A model generated the notes under the pieces. That model did not search any database. It saw only the letters and a list, made by a program, of their open reading frames with translations, and was not told the DNA's origin. The translations under genes were made by a program, and so were the position numbers. Shown here piece by piece: positions 62,939 to 64,000 of a DNA stretch of 64,000 nucleotides (positions are counted from its first letter, which is position 1; each line of letters opens with the position of its first letter). The stretch comes from an uncultured Clostridia bacterium (lineage in GTDB: Bacteria > Bacillota > Clostridia > TANB77 > CAG-508): NCBI GenBank assembly GCA_934141475.1, contig CAKPCG010000005.1:1-64000 (forward strand). Direction: 5' to 3'.

Positions 62939-64000
62939 ATGGAAAATAAAGTTTTTAAAATATTGAATAAAGTAATTATTGTATTATTATTGATGTCTTT
63001 TATGGCTTGTCAGAGTGGAATTGTTTATGGAATGGATTTTGGTAGCCCCGAGCTTTCATACCCACCAACTCCTAGCTCAGGTGGCGGAGGTGGAACTGTA
63101 GCACCCACCCCAAATCCAGGAACAACTCATCCTGATGATACTAACTCTGATGAAACCGATATATGCAAACATGAAGAATCACGTAAATTAAAAGGTACCT
63201 TAGCCGAAATAGTTGACTCTACTTCTGACACTCAACTTGGTACACCAGGCAACGAGGCTTTAGATGCCAATTCAACAAAATCTCAAAAACTAAATTATGA
63301 TGATGTTACTGTAAATATAATAGATAGAAATACCTTAATGTCTACTCCTGTTGCAGTAAATAGTCAAGATGGTTCATATGAAGTCGATTTATTATCTAGT
63401 GGTTGGTCTGAAGGTGTTCATGACTATTCTGTACAATATGTATACCCTATTGTTTCTAAAGCCGAAATTAGTACAATTGATACCCTAGAAAAAGCAAAAA
63501 AAATACAACAAAAATTAAGATATAATAGTCAAGATTACGAGCATAGTACACAAGCATTTAAAGATACTATATTCAAAACCAATGGTGACTCTGTTGCACA
63601 AGTATTTCTTGCTCTCGATTGTTCTCAAAGTATGAATGAAAAAGTAACTGTAAAAGATTCAAGCGGAAATTCTGTAACAAAAACAAAATTAAATGTTGAA
63701 AAAGAAATTGCCCAAAAAATTGTAACTAGTTTATTATCCGAAAACAAAAATATATATATAGGAATTGTTGTTTTTACAGAAACATGTTATAGATATGTTG
63801 GATTAACAAATAATAGTGAAGTACTAAATAAAGCTCTATCTGTAGATAACACCATAGAACTAGATAATTTTAATTACACAAATATATATGGAGCACTTGA
63901 AAAATGTGAAAAATCTTTTGCTGGTTCATCAGATAGATATATTTTCTTACTATCAGATGGTTTGCCAACATCAGATGGAACAGAAGAAAATAGAATATAT
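62939..64000 (+). CDS. vWA-domain lipoprotein or secreted protein, 3' part outside window
   Basis: 354 codons are present and open to the window end. Signal peptide with a possible lipobox (LLLMSFMACQS), a Gly/Pro/Thr linker (residues 36-75), a middle domain rich in Asp and Thr, and from about residue 220 a vWA domain with the MIDAS motif LDCSQSM and the later FLLSDGLPTSDG. Likely a surface adhesin or matrix-binding protein of the kind that carries C-terminal sorting signals; its end is not visible. No in-frame CGG so far. Confidence 0.85.
   Translation, partial: MENKVFKILNKVIIVLLLMSFMACQSGIVYGMDFGSPELSYPPTPSSGGGGGTVAPTPNPGTTHPDDTNSDETDICKHEESRKLKGTLAEIVDSTSDTQLGTPGNEALDANSTKSQKLNYDDVTVNIIDRNTLMSTPVAVNSQDGSYEVDLLSSGWSEGVHDYSVQYVYPIVSKAEISTIDTLEKAKKIQQKLRYNSQDYEHSTQAFKDTIFKTNGDSVAQVFLALDCSQSMNEKVTVKDSSGNSVTKTKLNVEKEIAQKIVTSLLSENKNIYIGIVVFTETCYRYVGLTNNSEVLNKALSVDNTIELDNFNYTNIYGALEKCEKSFAGSSDRYIFLLSDGLPTSDGTEENRIY

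Overview
The window is a low-GC, low-CGG stretch of a Gram-positive, spore-forming Clostridia-type chromosome, probably from an uncultured gut lineage. Support comes from GatCAB with a T-box-controlled aspS, a class C sortase with an LPXTG pilin, the Asp23/AmaP/DUF2273 set, YunB and DUF3794-LysM sporulation proteins, CtpA, FtsEX with two M23 hydrolases, and AT-rich codon use. Nearly all native genes lie on the minus strand. No rRNA, tRNA, CRISPR array or transposase was seen.

Layout. 0-6.7 kb: surface polysaccharide genes (Wzt/TagH-like ABC ATPase, cut by the window edge, and two large glycosyltransferase-HAD proteins). 6.8-8.4 kb: LemA and DUF3137. 8.6-14.5 kb: two tandem giant pilin-like GLUG-repeat surface proteins. 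14.6-19.1 kb: a block of different base and codon use with TerF-type vWA and TerD stress genes, an unrecognised neighbour and a beta-CASP nuclease. 19.2-22.5 kb: a proline-rich protein, murD, a 24-codon mini-gene and a small ribbon-helix-helix protein. 22.6-28 kb: the T-box-aspS-gatCAB operon. 28-33.1 kb: asp23-amaP-DUF2273-nusB-xseA-xseB-DUF212-flavoprotein. 33.2-33.8 kb: a relic of the GLUG family. 34-43.5 kb: pyk, ymdB, sortase plus pilin, another pilin-like protein, a heterodimeric ABC exporter. 43.6-49 kb: tcdA, a transglutaminase-like protein, a CmpB-like membrane protein, pyrG, deoD. 49.2-50.2 kb: a second foreign-looking gene (HD domain). 50.4-62.8 kb: yunB, DUF3794-LysM, CBS, prmC, pgsA, ctpA, two M23 hydrolases, ftsXE, RNHCP and a nucleoside kinase. 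63-64 kb: start of a vWA lipoprotein.

Main discovery candidate. Four genes and one relic look frameshifted (a GLUG gene three times; xseA; the LPXTG pilin; yunB; the relic). All seven breaks are the same event: the frame runs into an in-frame CGG codon, and skipping its C (+1) places a GGN glycine codon in frame and restores the homologous protein. In my by-eye scan, native genes contain no other in-frame CGG. The only CGG codons that must be read normally lie in the foreign-looking genes (14.6-19.1 kb and 49.2-50.2 kb). This fits genome-wide +1 recoding at CGG-N (an unassigned or starved CGG, or quadruplet decoding as Gly) that tolerates C insertions before glycine codons. The main alternative is a systematic C-insertion artefact or mutation. 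Because the affected native genes are all on one strand, the window alone cannot fully separate the two.
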